From: JAUHWS01 sp964571805
GTDB taxonomy: Bacteria; Patescibacteriota; Gracilibacteria; UM-FILTER-43-11
Direction of reading: 5' to 3'
DNA: 39,511 nt
Assembly: GCA_964571805.1 (NCBI GenBank)
Contig: CAZNDI010000002.1
Coordinates: forward strand, 1-39,511
Notes under the pieces: model-generated
What the model was told of the DNA's origin: nothing
The model's database searches: none
The model's input: only the letters and a program-made list of their open reading frames with translations
In this document: positions 22,798 through 30,422 of the stretch, one piece after another
Position numbering within the stretch: the stretch's first letter is position 1
Layout of the letters: each line of letters begins with the position of its first letter
Position numbers and translations under genes: made by a program

Positions 22798-23785
22798 ACC
22801 CGTTGAGATCAGTCGCATAGCTAAATGGAACCTCCTAAACCCTGAAGTCCTCCAGAAACAGTACAAAGATCACCTGAGTGATTTCCCGGAGTGGGATCAA
22901 AAGGATCATTGCCTGACCTATCTCCTCTTCCCTGATAACTTAGGCTCAAGGCTCAGCATTGATGAAACCGCCTTGAGTAACGGTGAGCTTTACACCATCA
23001 TCACCAACAAGGATGCCAAAGGAAGGAAGGGATCTCTTGTAGCCATGGTCAAAGGAACCAAGGCAAGCATAGTCAGTGAGATCTTGATGAAGCTACCAGT
23101 CAGTGAAAGGATGAAAGTCCTAGAAGTAACATTGGACATGAGTAACGCGATGGATTGGATCACCCGGGAGAGTTTTCCCAACGCCCAAAAGGTCACGGAT
23201 AGGTTCCATGTCCAAAAGCTCGTATCTGAAGCCCTTCAGGAGATGAGGATTAAAGAAAGGTGGAAAGCCATCGATGAGGAAACAGAGCTCATACTAAAAT
23301 GCCAAAAGGAAAAAAGAAGCTACAAGCCCGAGCTCTACAAAAACGGAGACACAAAAAAGCAGCTTCTGGCCAGAAGCAGATACCTTCTCTTCAAGCCCCA
23401 GAGCAAGTGGAAAGAATCACAAAAACAAAGGGCCCAGATCCTGTTCACTGTCTTCCCTGAGCTGGAAGAAGGTTACAAGCTCTCCATGATGTTCCGTTCC
23501 TTCTACCATCACAGTAAGACCAGGGAAGAAGGAAAAGAAAGGTTGAATCAGTGGTATGGGAAGGTGGAGGAAAAGATTGAAAATAAAGATTCCTTCAAAA
23601 CCTTCACCACCGCGATGCAATCAGTGAAAGCCCATGAAGGCACCATCCTCAACTACTTCCCTGAAAGATCTACTAATGCTTCAGCGGAATCCTTCAATGC
23701 AAAACTCAAGGGATTTAGAGCTCTAGTGCGAGGAGTGAGTGACATGAAGTTCTTCTTATACAGAATCACTACTTTTTTTGGTTAA
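22778..23785 (+). CDS. IS transposase, catalytic frame
   Basis: This is the DDE catalytic part of the transposase. The frame is open from 22778, after a stop at 22775. Before the first Asp it reads KWNLLNPEVLQKQYKDHL. The probable catalytic residues are Asp in SIDETALS, Asp in VTDRFHVQ, and Glu in NASAESFN. It has no good start of its own near the front, so it is best read as the second half of a +1-frameshift fusion with 22444-22797. A TTG at 22973 is in frame but would remove the first catalytic Asp. The protein ends four bases before the right inverted repeat. Confidence 0.85.
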   Translation, partial: KKWIESEPVEISRIAKWNLLNPEVLQKQYKDHLSDFPEWDQKDHCLTYLLFPDNLGSRLSIDETALSNGELYTIITNKDAKGRKGSLVAMVKGTKASIVSEILMKLPVSERMKVLEVTLDMSNAMDWITRESFPNAQKVTDRFHVQKLVSEALQEMRIKERWKAIDEETELILKCQKEKRSYKPELYKNGDTKKQLLARSRYLLFKPQSKWKESQKQRAQILFTVFPELEEGYKLSMMFRSFYHHSKTREEGKERLNQWYGKVEEKIENKDSFKTFTTAMQSVKAHEGTILNYFPERSTNASAESFNAKLKGFRALVRGVSDMKFFLYRITTFFG

Positions 23786-23816
23786 ACATTTAATCCCCCG
23801 AAAAAGAGGGTGATCC

Positions 23817-23824
23817 TTGTTTAT
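23817..23824. repeat. Target site duplication, right copy
   Basis: TTGTTTAT is identical to 22349-22356 and directly follows the IS right end. It encodes HKQ in part in the interrupted gene on the minus strand. Confidence 0.9.
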
Positions 23825-24088
23825 GGAGGGCTTCTTCTTGCCTCATGGCCCCTACTTTTTCTTTCGCCTGAAAAAAGACATCTTGTTTTTTCTCTGATTC
23901 TGCGAGGATTTTTTGGTCTTCAGCCCGGATGTTCTCCATAGCTATTTCAAGATCAGCATCGGGGCGATCGCTATAATTCAAACAAGCCTTCTGAATTTCC
24001 TCATCCGTTAAGCCCTTAAAATAGAGCGAGCTTTTGGCGACATGGAAGAGGGATTGTAAGGTCGATTCGGAGGCCATTTTTTGCTGTA

Positions 24089-24244
24089 TTAACTTTTTTT
24101 GACTAGGCTATACAAGTCTTCGATTAATTTTTCCGCAATTGCTTGACCAATCACGTTGCTGTAGGCCTGCTGATAGCTTTTTCCCAGCTTCATTTGGGCT
24201 ACAATTTGATCGCCAAAAAGTTTTATAAGGGCTTCATCTTTCAT
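24089..24244 (-). CDS. Small hypothetical protein, 51 aa
   Basis: The ATG at 24244 immediately follows the stop of the 183-aa gene, and its own stop lies 11 bases before the 103-aa gene, so it sits tightly inside the operon. The product is a helical peptide (KLFGDQIVAQMKLGKSYQQA then GQAIAEKLIEDLYSLVKKS), amphipathic, with no membrane segment. The tight spacing on both sides is the main evidence that it is real. No function is recognised. Confidence 0.7.
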   Translation of the reverse strand: MKDEALIKLFGDQIVAQMKLGKSYQQAYSNVIGQAIAEKLIEDLYSLVKKS

Positions 24245-24796
24245 TTAAGCGTTTAAACGTTGAGTTACATACTTCTGAATTTCTTCTTGATTTGCAGTGG
24301 CTTTGGCAGCGAATTCTTGTATATCCTCAGCAATAGTCACTGCTCGTTCGGGATAATTTTTTAATTCTGTCGTAAGATTACCCTTTAAAATTGCCACCAC
24401 GTCATTAGCCAAAGCTCTTTCTGCGGTATCTAGATTGAGCTGCGGGTGACTTATGATTGCCTCGACCACCTCTCCTAAATCAAGTTGCTCCTTTGAATTT
24501 GAATTAGACTCGGTTCTGGAGACGGTTGAAAGAGGTGTTAATGGCCTAGGGGTTTTAATTTTTGTTTGATCCACATTCTTTTCTTTCTTTTGCAATTCAC
24601 GCCTAAGGTCTTCTAAATCTTCCTGCCTCTTCCTTTCACGCTCTTGTTCTCCATGTGTGATTCTTTCTAATTCTTCTTGTTGAAGAGTGTCAGGGATATC
24701 CTGGATGTCCCTATAATTTGGCAATTCTGCCAACCCACGGTCATCATCCTCTTCACGACCCGTCGCTCCATTTAAATTTAATCCATCGAGTGCCAT
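24245..24796 (-). CDS. Hypothetical protein, 183 aa
   Basis: The function is unknown. Residues 1-35 are acidic and disordered. Residues 36-75 are very rich in Glu, Arg, Lys and Gln and likely form a coiled coil (ERERKRQEDLEDLRRELQ). After a Ser/Thr/Pro linker, residues 105-183 form a helical domain (LGEVVEAIISHPQLNLDTAE, then AVTIAEDIQEFAAKATANQE). It is the third gene of the minus-strand operon and its stop abuts the 51-aa gene start. The charge pattern resembles the other operon products, suggesting a common complex, but that is inference. Confidence 0.7.
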   Translation of the reverse strand: MALDGLNLNGATGREEDDDRGLAELPNYRDIQDIPDTLQQEELERITHGEQERERKRQEDLEDLRRELQKKEKNVDQTKIKTPRPLTPLSTVSRTESNSNSKEQLDLGEVVEAIISHPQLNLDTAERALANDVVAILKGNLTTELKNYPERAVTIAEDIQEFAAKATANQEEIQKYVTQRLNA

Positions 24797-24856
24797 TTTT
24801 GTTTATTTTAGAAATATTTATATATTCTTCTACCTCCCAATTAAATTAAAAGAGAA

Positions 24857-25210
24857 TTATGAATTGCCTTTGTCTAATTTATCTTTATTTTTAGGTTTTT
24901 TTGTTTCTAATGCTACCTTGGGATCATCCTTATTTTCTGCATATAATTCGTAAGTGGGCATGGATGCTTCGTAGGTAGGTATTGACGCTTCATAAATCGG
25001 AATGCCATCAAAGCCTATACCCAATACCCCTTTAACCAGCTTACTAGCCCTTTCTTGAGCAATTCTTGTTTGCATTTCTGCTTCACTTTTTAATCCTAGA
25101 GTTTTTCTTTGTGCTTCATTTTTCCCATCATGCAGGCGCGGACTTAAATCACTTAAATTTCTAGCTTTTTCATTATCTCCCCGTGGCATTGACTCTGCAT
25201 GGTCAGCCAT
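24857..25210 (-). CDS. Hypothetical protein with YEAS repeats, 117 aa
   Basis: The function is unknown. The first 65 residues are charged and helical (ARNLSDLSPRLHDGKNEAQR). A short hydrophobic stretch VKGVLGIGFDG follows. Then comes a triple repeat, PIYEASIPTYEASMPTYELY, at about residues 80-100. The tail is Lys/Asp-rich. Repeats of Pro-Thr-Tyr type can bind partners in a linear way, and the tyrosines could be modified, but nothing decides this. It is the second gene of the operon, 44 bp after the 108-aa gene. Confidence 0.65.
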   Translation of the reverse strand: MADHAESMPRGDNEKARNLSDLSPRLHDGKNEAQRKTLGLKSEAEMQTRIAQERASKLVKGVLGIGFDGIPIYEASIPTYEASMPTYELYAENKDDPKVALETKKPKNKDKLDKGNS

Positions 25211-25254
25211 AATAGGTTTTAATTTTTATTAATCTTTTCATTATACCAAAATTC

Positions 25255-25581
25255 CTACAGACTTGCAAGCTCCTGTTCCAAATCAAAACTTTGGGTCTCC
25301 TGTTCTTTTCTAATCTCCTCCAACGCTTGACGCATCTTGGAGGATTGAAAATTAAGCAACTGCTTCAACTCCGACAAAGTCCCATCCAACTCCCCCTTCT
25401 GATCGAGCAAAATCCTCTCCCGCCCCTCCTTATCCTCCTCCGGCACCCCCTCCAATTTCTTCAAGGTCTTCTTCTTAATATCCTCACAATGCCCCTTAAA
25501 CGCCACCCGCACATGCTCAAAAAAATCATGATACTTCGTCATCGTCTCTTCATACCGCAATTGAAATTCATCGTTGTTCAT
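25255..25581 (-). CDS. Hypothetical coiled-coil protein, 108 aa
   Basis: I use the ATG at 25581 (MNNDEFQLRYEETM). The upstream in-frame start at 25638 would translate part of a C-rich intergenic repeat and is unlikely. The protein is almost entirely charged helix: HCEDIKKKTLKKLEG, RILLDQKGELDGTLSELKQL and RQALEEIRKEQETQ suggest two long helices forming a coiled-coil hairpin. It begins the seven-gene operon that runs to 20233. No enzyme motif is present. Confidence 0.7.
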   Translation of the reverse strand: MNNDEFQLRYEETMTKYHDFFEHVRVAFKGHCEDIKKKTLKKLEGVPEEDKEGRERILLDQKGELDGTLSELKQLLNFQSSKMRQALEEIRKEQETQSFDLEQELASL

Positions 25582-25617
25582 AAAGTTTAAGTTAAAGTTA
25601 TTTGAACCTCCATCGCA

Positions 25618-25645
25618 GACCTCCCCAACCCCTCCCAAGGAGGGG
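25618..25645. repeat. C-rich hairpin repeat
   Basis: This is one copy of a repeat whose core CCCCTCCCAAGGAGGGG folds as a 7-bp hairpin, preceded by GACCTCCC. Related copies are at 29625-29657 and, in tandem, at 39274-39448. Confidence 0.75.
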
Positions 25646-25668
25646 CTTTAATATTATTATTGTTTGTC

Positions 25669-25782
25669 ATTCCATGACGGAGTTTACGAAGATCATGGAA
25701 TCGTCTGTATTCTTAATTCCTAGTTATTCTAGTTCTTTAGAATAAAGACGACTCTAGGATCGCACTCCGTTTGTCCTAGAGT
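25669..25782. repeat. Three consecutive short palindromes
   Basis: There are three hairpins in a row: ATTCCATGA (25669-25677) with TCATGGAAT (25693-25701); TTATTCTA with TAGAATAA around 25725-25745; and ACTCTAGGA (25751-25759) with TCCTAGAGT (25774-25782). The first and third loops both contain a form of ACTCCGT on one strand, so they may be diverged copies of one REP-like element. Confidence 0.7.
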
Positions 25783-25813
25783 GACAATTAAAACTTATCT
25801 TACTTATCTTTGC
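25751..25813. repeat. 63-bp repeat, inverted copy at window end
   Basis: Positions 25751-25813 match the reverse complement of 39449-39511 at 62 of 63 positions. The copy includes the ACTCTAGGA palindrome and a linker. Because the second copy reaches the end of the window, the match may be longer. Positions 25814-26100 contain a further C/G-rich palindrome (CCGCCGCGGCGG) and the AT-rich leader of ppdK. I see no gene in 25639-26100. Confidence 0.9.
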
Positions 25814-26100
25814 TTCCGCCGCGGCGGACTGGGGGAGGTCCCTTGCCAACTGAAAACGGTCCCCTTTTCGGATCATTATAACACAATTCTTGAATCAATT
25901 CAAGTTCTATCAAATGAAAAACAGTAGAAAAGAAAATCCGGGTTAGGTAGTATCTTCATTAGCGTAATTAAAATTTCAAAGTTACGGTCTAAAACACATC
26001 CAAAAAAACAAAAAAATTATTTCACCTACCCATTACCCTTTGACCCCCTCTATTTTGGAGGAACAGAGGAAGGTCCCCTTTAATTTTTAATTTTCGAGGT

Positions 26101-28704
26101 ATGAAGCAAGTTTATTTTTTTGGAGAAGGATCCCAAAATGATGCCGACCTCCTGGGAGGCAAAGGCGCCAATTTAAATGAAATGACTCGGCTGGACATCC
26201 CCGTTCCCCCGGGCTTCACGTTGACCACCAAAGTCTGCAATCAATACCTTGAAAATCGAAACGAGTGGCCCGAAGGGCTCGAAAAAGCGGTGGAAGAAAA
26301 CCTTCAACGCCTCGAAAAAACCATGAACAAAGGCTTTGGCCACAAGCAAAATCCCCTCTTGGTCTCTGTTCGCAGTGGAGCCAAAATCTCCATGCCGGGC
26401 ATGATGGACACCGTGTTGAACCTCGGCCTCAACGATGAAACCCTTCAAGGCCTCATTGAAAGCACTCAAAATGAACGCTTCAGCTGGGATTCCTATCGAC
26501 GCTTCATCCAAATGTTCTCTAATGTCGTTTTGGGCATGAACATGGAAGCCTTTGACGAAATCCTCGACGAAAAGAAGAAGCACGCTCACGCTCAATTTGA
26601 CAGCGACCTCTCGTCCGACGACCTCAAAGACATTGTGAGACAATATAAAATTCATATTGAACAAAAACGCGGTGAACCCTTTCCTCAAGACCCCAAAGAA
26701 CAACTCCGCATGGCCATCAACGCGGTCTTCGACTCGTGGAATGTGCCGCGAGCCATCAGCTATCGGACCATCCACAAAATTCCCCACGATCTTGGCACAG
26801 CGGTCAGTGTTCAGTCGATGGTCTTCGGGAACATGGGAGACACCAGTGGAACCGGAGTGGCTTTTACGCGGAACCCCAGCACGGGAGAGCGCAAATTTTA
26901 TGGAGAATTTTTGATGAACGCCCAAGGTGAAGACGTGGTCGCAGGCATTCGGACGCCGGACTCTATTGAAAAACTCGAGCAAGTGATGCCCGAAGCTTAC
27001 AAACAACTGGTAGACATCTATCAACGCCTAGAACTGCATTATAAAGACATGCAAGACATTGAGTTCACCATCGAAAAAGGGGTGCTTTACATGCTTCAAA
27101 CGCGGAGTGGAAAACGAACGGCCCAGGCATCGGTGCGAACGGCTGTGGAAATGGTTGCCGAAGGCCTGATCGACAAAAAAACAGCCCTCAAGCGCTTAGA
27201 TGCCGATCAAATTGAGCAATTGCTGCACCCCACTCTGACGCCCAATCATGGCAAGCCCGTGATTGCCAAAGGCCTTCCCGCCAGCCCAGGAGCTGCCAGT
27301 GGAAAAGTGGTCTTTGAAAGTGAAGTGGCGGTCGAAATGGCGGCTAAGGGGGAAAAAGTGATTTTGGTCCGAAAAGAAACCAGCCCCGAAGATATCGAAG
27401 GCATGCATGCGGCCCAAGGGATCTTGACAGCCACAGGAGGCATGACCTCTCATGCGGCCGTCGTCGCCCGAGGCATGAACACCTGTTGTGTATCAGGATG
27501 CATGGACATTGTGGTGAATCCTAAAGCTGAAAAATTTGTGACTGCCAGTGGCGTCGAAGTGAAAGCGGGAGACATCATCACCTTAAATGGAAATACAGGG
27601 GAAGTCATTTTGGGCGAGGTGCCCACCACAAAAGTCGAATTGGATGAGAATTTTGAAACCATCCTCACCTGGGCTGATGAGCACGCCAAACTCATCGTTC
27701 GAGCCAATGCAGACACCCCCAAAGACGCTGAAACGGCCTTCAAGTTTGGGGCCAAGGGCATTGGTCTTTGTCGGACCGAACACATGTTTTTTGATTCAGA
27801 ACGCATCCCGGTGATGCAAGAAATGATTTTGGCCACCAGTAAAGAAGGCAGGGTGAAAGCTTTGGACAAATTAGGGATCATGCAAACCGAAGATTTTAGA
27901 GGCATCTTTAAAACCATGAAGGGGCACCCTTGTACCATTCGCTTGCTTGACCCTCCCCTTCACGAATTCTTACCCCACAAAGACACCGACATTCAAGCCT
28001 TGGCCGACAAAGCCGGTCTCACTTTTGAAAAACTCAAAGACATTATCGTCGGCCTCAATGAAGTCAACCCCATGCTCGGTCACCGCGGGTGCCGCTTGAT
28101 GATCACCTATCCGGAAATCACCGAAATGCAAGCCCGAGCCATCATGACAGCCGCCTGTGATTTAGCAGAACAAGGGCTCGAAGTGAACCCCGAAATCATG
28201 ATCCCTCTCGTAGGAACCTTGGATGAATTCACCATCATCAGCCAAGACATTCATCGTATTGCCAAAGAAATTCTTTCGGAACGAAAAGTAGAAGTGAATT
28301 ATAAAGTGGGCACCATGATTGAAATTCCGCGGGCCTGCTTCCGGGCGAAAGTGATTGCTGAAAATGCCGACTTCTTCAGCTTTGGAACCAATGATCTGAC
28401 TCAAATGACCTATGGCTACAGTCGGGATGATGCAGGCAAATTCATTCCTGAATACTTGGAGCAAGGCATTTTGAAAAAGGACCCCTTCGTGAGCATCGAT
28501 GTCAAAGGCGTGGGAGAACTCGTCAAAATCTGCGTGAACGAAGGCCGAAAATCTGCTCCCAAATTGAAGATCGGTGTCTGTGGAGAGCACGGAGGAGACC
28601 CTGATTCCATCACTTTTTTCCATGGGGTGGGACTGAACTATGTTTCTTGCTCCCCTTATCGGGTGCCGGTGGCAAGGATTGCAGCAGCGCAAGCGAATCT
28701 CTAG
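26101..28704 (+). CDS. ppdK: Pyruvate, phosphate dikinase
   Basis: PPDK interconverts PEP, AMP and PPi with pyruvate, ATP and Pi, serving glycolysis with PPi or gluconeogenesis. The ATP-grasp domain fills residues 1-340 (LLGGKGANLNEMTRLDIPVP at the front, MGDTSGTGVAFTRNP near 245). The swivelling phosphohistidine domain covers about 385-510, with the active His451 in GGMTSHAAVVARGMN. The PEP/pyruvate barrel runs from about 520 to the end, with GLCRTEHMFF, HRGCRL and the catalytic Cys827 in IGVCGEHGGDP. At 867 aa it is full length and all key residues are present. Its codon use is rich in G+C compared with the operon to its left. Confidence 0.97.
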   Translation: MKQVYFFGEGSQNDADLLGGKGANLNEMTRLDIPVPPGFTLTTKVCNQYLENRNEWPEGLEKAVEENLQRLEKTMNKGFGHKQNPLLVSVRSGAKISMPGMMDTVLNLGLNDETLQGLIESTQNERFSWDSYRRFIQMFSNVVLGMNMEAFDEILDEKKKHAHAQFDSDLSSDDLKDIVRQYKIHIEQKRGEPFPQDPKEQLRMAINAVFDSWNVPRAISYRTIHKIPHDLGTAVSVQSMVFGNMGDTSGTGVAFTRNPSTGERKFYGEFLMNAQGEDVVAGIRTPDSIEKLEQVMPEAYKQLVDIYQRLELHYKDMQDIEFTIEKGVLYMLQTRSGKRTAQASVRTAVEMVAEGLIDKKTALKRLDADQIEQLLHPTLTPNHGKPVIAKGLPASPGAASGKVVFESEVAVEMAAKGEKVILVRKETSPEDIEGMHAAQGILTATGGMTSHAAVVARGMNTCCVSGCMDIVVNPKAEKFVTASGVEVKAGDIITLNGNTGEVILGEVPTTKVELDENFETILTWADEHAKLIVRANADTPKDAETAFKFGAKGIGLCRTEHMFFDSERIPVMQEMILATSKEGRVKALDKLGIMQTEDFRGIFKTMKGHPCTIRLLDPPLHEFLPHKDTDIQALADKAGLTFEKLKDIIVGLNEVNPMLGHRGCRLMITYPEITEMQARAIMTAACDLAEQGLEVNPEIMIPLVGTLDEFTIISQDIHRIAKEILSERKVEVNYKVGTMIEIPRACFRAKVIAENADFFSFGTNDLTQMTYGYSRDDAGKFIPEYLEQGILKKDPFVSIDVKGVGELVKICVNEGRKSAPKLKIGVCGEHGGDPDSITFFHGVGLNYVSCSPYRVPVARIAAAQANL

Positions 28705-28727
28705 TGAATTCGGTTTGTAATTGGCCT

Positions 28728-28757
28728 CGTAGGCACGCGATTAATCGCGTGCCTACG
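28728..28757. repeat. 30-bp perfect palindrome
   Basis: Two 15-bp arms meet without a loop: CGTAGGCACGCGATT (28728-28742) and its exact complement (28743-28757). It lies between ppdK and pdxS. It could act as a bidirectional terminator or REP element. It has the same outer TAGG/CCTA layout as the palindrome at 31976-32001. Confidence 0.85.
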
Positions 28758-28777
28758 GGTGCATTATTTCTAAAATT

Positions 28778-29626
28778 ATGAAAAATCAATCCGGAATCAA
28801 ATTGGCCCAAATGCTCAAAAACGGCGTCATCATGGACGTTTCCACCCCCGAACAGGCAATAATCGCTGAAAAAGCAGGAGCTTGCGCGGTGATGGCCTTG
28901 GAGAGAATCCCTTCACAAATCCGGCGAGAAGGAGGAGTGGCTCGCATGAGTGATCCCAAGATGATTTTGGAAATTCAAGCGGCTGTTTCCATTCCTGTGA
29001 TGGCCAAAGTGCGCATCGGACACTTTATGGAAGCCCGGGTTTTGGAGGCTATCGAAATCGATTTTATCGATGAATCCGAAGTTTTGACGGACGCGGATGA
29101 CCAGTATCATGTGGATAAAAACCTATTTCAAATTCCTTTTGTCTGCGGGGCTCGAGATTTGGGTGAAGCCCTGAGGCGCATTGAAGAGGGAGCCAGCATG
29201 ATTCGCACCAAAGGAGAAGCGGGTACCGGTAATATTTTGGAAGCGGTACGACATCAACGTGCCATTCACGCTCAAATCGATCAATTGACGAATTTGGATG
29301 ACCTCGCTTTGATGAAACAAGCCAAAGCCCTGGGAGTGAATGTGGAACTCTTGAAAGAAGTCCAAAAATTAAAACGCCTGCCCGTCGTGAATTTCGCCGC
29401 AGGTGGAATTGCCAGCCCCGCGGATGCTGCCCTAATGATGGCCCTAGGGAGTGATGGCGTCTTTGTCGGCTCAGGAATCTTTGAAGCCGAAAGTCCTGAA
29501 AAAACCGCCCACGCCATCGTTCAAGCCGTCACGCATTGGAGGGATGCTAAAAAGGTGGCAGAAGTGTCAAAAGGATTGGGAGAGGCAATGAAAGGGGTGA
29601 GTACGGAAGAATTAAGAGTTAAGTGA
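28778..29626 (+). CDS. pdxS: Pyridoxal 5'-phosphate synthase, lyase subunit
   Basis: PdxS builds PLP from ribose 5-phosphate, glyceraldehyde 3-phosphate and ammonia delivered by PdxT, in the 12+12 DXP-independent complex. The TIM-barrel signatures are present: MDVSTPEQAIIAEKAGACAV, VARMSDPKMILEI, and the Schiff-base Lys77 in PVMAKVRIGHF. Further on are IDESEVLTDAD, the second lysine in IRTKGEAGTGN, and phosphate-site GSDGVFVGSGIFE. The length of 282 aa is slightly shorter than the usual 290-295, mostly at the N terminus. pdxT follows after 100 bp that contain a repeat. Confidence 0.97.
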   Translation: MKNQSGIKLAQMLKNGVIMDVSTPEQAIIAEKAGACAVMALERIPSQIRREGGVARMSDPKMILEIQAAVSIPVMAKVRIGHFMEARVLEAIEIDFIDESEVLTDADDQYHVDKNLFQIPFVCGARDLGEALRRIEEGASMIRTKGEAGTGNILEAVRHQRAIHAQIDQLTNLDDLALMKQAKALGVNVELLKEVQKLKRLPVVNFAAGGIASPADAALMMALGSDGVFVGSGIFEAESPEKTAHAIVQAVTHWRDAKKVAEVSKGLGEAMKGVSTEELRVK

Positions 29627-29657
29627 CCTCCCCCAACCCCTCCCAAGGAGGGGGGGG
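29625..29657. repeat. C-rich hairpin repeat between pdxS and pdxT
   Basis: The sequence starts on the pdxS stop codon and contains the CCCCTCCCAAGGAGGGG hairpin also found at 25618 and 39377. It may act as a terminator or mRNA stabiliser for pdxS. Confidence 0.75.
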
Positions 29658-29728
29658 CAAAATGAGGATGATATTTGGAAAAAGAACATGGCTTTAGAAT
29701 TCAGGAAAAATAAGCAAATTATAAAGTT

Positions 29729-30301
29729 ATGACTAAAATTCATTGTGGCATCTTGGCTTTTCAGGGTGATGTGGAGGAGCATGAAGCAGCTTTTTTGCGA
29801 CTAGGAATTAAGGCGGATCGAGTTCTTAACCCAGAACAACTTGCACCCCTCACTCACTTGGTGATCCCGGGAGGAGAAAGTACGGTGATGAGTCAATTTT
29901 TGAAAGATTCAGAGGTCAAAAAAATGATCATTGAACGCGTCCAATCGGGACAACTCTCCATTTTTGGGACTTGCGCGGGAGCCATTTTACTGGCCAAAAA
30001 CGTCCAGCCACCGGAGAAAGTGGAGAACATGGCACTGATTGATTTAGACGTGGACCGGAACGCCTATGGCTCTCAACTCCATTCCTTTGAAGAAGAGGTC
30101 AAGTTTTTGCCGACTGAGGAGAAAATCCAAGCCACCTTCATTCGAGCACCCAAATTCACCCGAATAGGAGAAGGGGTCGAAACACTCGCCTCTCATCAGA
30201 ACACTCCGATCTTGGTCCGTCAAAAAAATGTGCTGGCAGGGAGTTTTCACCCTGAATATTTGGAAAATCCCATTGTTCACAACTATTTCCTTCAAATGTG
30301 A
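29729..30301 (+). CDS. pdxT: Pyridoxal 5'-phosphate synthase, glutaminase subunit
   Basis: PdxT hydrolyses glutamine and channels ammonia to PdxS. This class I amidotransferase of 190 aa has the start GILAFQGDVEEHEAAFLRLG, the oxyanion segment LVIPGGESTVMSQ, the nucleophile Cys82 in FGTCAGAILLA, and the catalytic His174-Pro-Glu176 in SFHPEYLEN. All triad residues are present. The pairing with pdxS gives a complete PLP pathway in two genes, notable for a reduced genome. Transcript sharing with pdxS is likely although the intervening C-rich hairpin could lower read-through. Confidence 0.96.
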   Translation: MTKIHCGILAFQGDVEEHEAAFLRLGIKADRVLNPEQLAPLTHLVIPGGESTVMSQFLKDSEVKKMIIERVQSGQLSIFGTCAGAILLAKNVQPPEKVENMALIDLDVDRNAYGSQLHSFEEEVKFLPTEEKIQATFIRAPKFTRIGEGVETLASHQNTPILVRQKNVLAGSFHPEYLENPIVHNYFLQM

Positions 30302-30306
30302 ACCAG

Positions 30307-30418
30307 TAGTATGTAGTATGTAGTATGTATTAATTATTCAATAATCGAAGTTGTGAAGCATAGGAGGTGATAGCTTTAAAAAAAGCTTACCGCTCTCCGC
30401 TCACCGCTCTCCGCTTTA
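30307..30418. repeat. Heptamer tandem and CGGAGAGCGG-type repeat
   Basis: The gap between pdxT and murI starts with three tandem TAGTATG units (30307-30327). It ends with CTCTCCGCTCACCGCTCTCC, whose reverse complement matches the AGCGGAGAGCGGTGAG at the front of the dispersed repeat at about 36684. This is thus a partial, inverted copy. Confidence 0.7.
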
Positions 30419-30422
30419 ATTT

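Larger units (their letters stand above)
22357..23816 (+). mobile_element. ISL3-family insertion sequence (ISAon1-like), 1,460 bp
   Basis: The ends are 28-bp inverted repeats, 22357-22384 and 23789-23816, matching at 26 of 28 positions and starting GGATCACC. An 8-bp duplication flanks the element. It holds two overlapping transposase frames. The protein pattern (SIDETALSNGELYT, KVTDRFHVQKL, NASAESFNAKLKGFRA) is that of ISL3-type DDE transposases, close to those annotated as ISAon1. Everything looks intact, so the element may still be mobile. It inserted opposite to the direction of the host operon. Confidence 0.93.
22298..24077 (-). pseudogene. 103-aa gene of the operon, split by an ISL3-type IS
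   Basis: From the ATG at 24077 the frame reads 87 codons up to the target duplication, then enters the IS, adds eight codons from the terminal repeat and stops at 23790. If the IS and one duplication copy are removed, the frame continues from 22348 for 16 more residues (EDEKNASDVLDEFFNS) and stops with TGA at 22298-22300. The ancestral protein was therefore 103 aa: helical, acidic and of unknown role, with HVAKSSLYFKGLTDEEI in the first half. The current product is a 95-residue fusion lacking the original tail. The perfect duplication points to a recent event. Confidence 0.85.

Noticed and set aside
25582..25638. N-terminal extension of the 108-aa coiled-coil protein
   Set aside because: The extension is translated from an intergenic C-rich repeat.
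26173..27024. A 283-codon antisense open frame inside ppdK
   Set aside because: It mirrors the G+C-rich codons of ppdK, has no protein-like composition or promoter, and the sense gene has all PPDK motifs. Shorter antisense frames in serS, ftsH and secA were rejected for the same reason.
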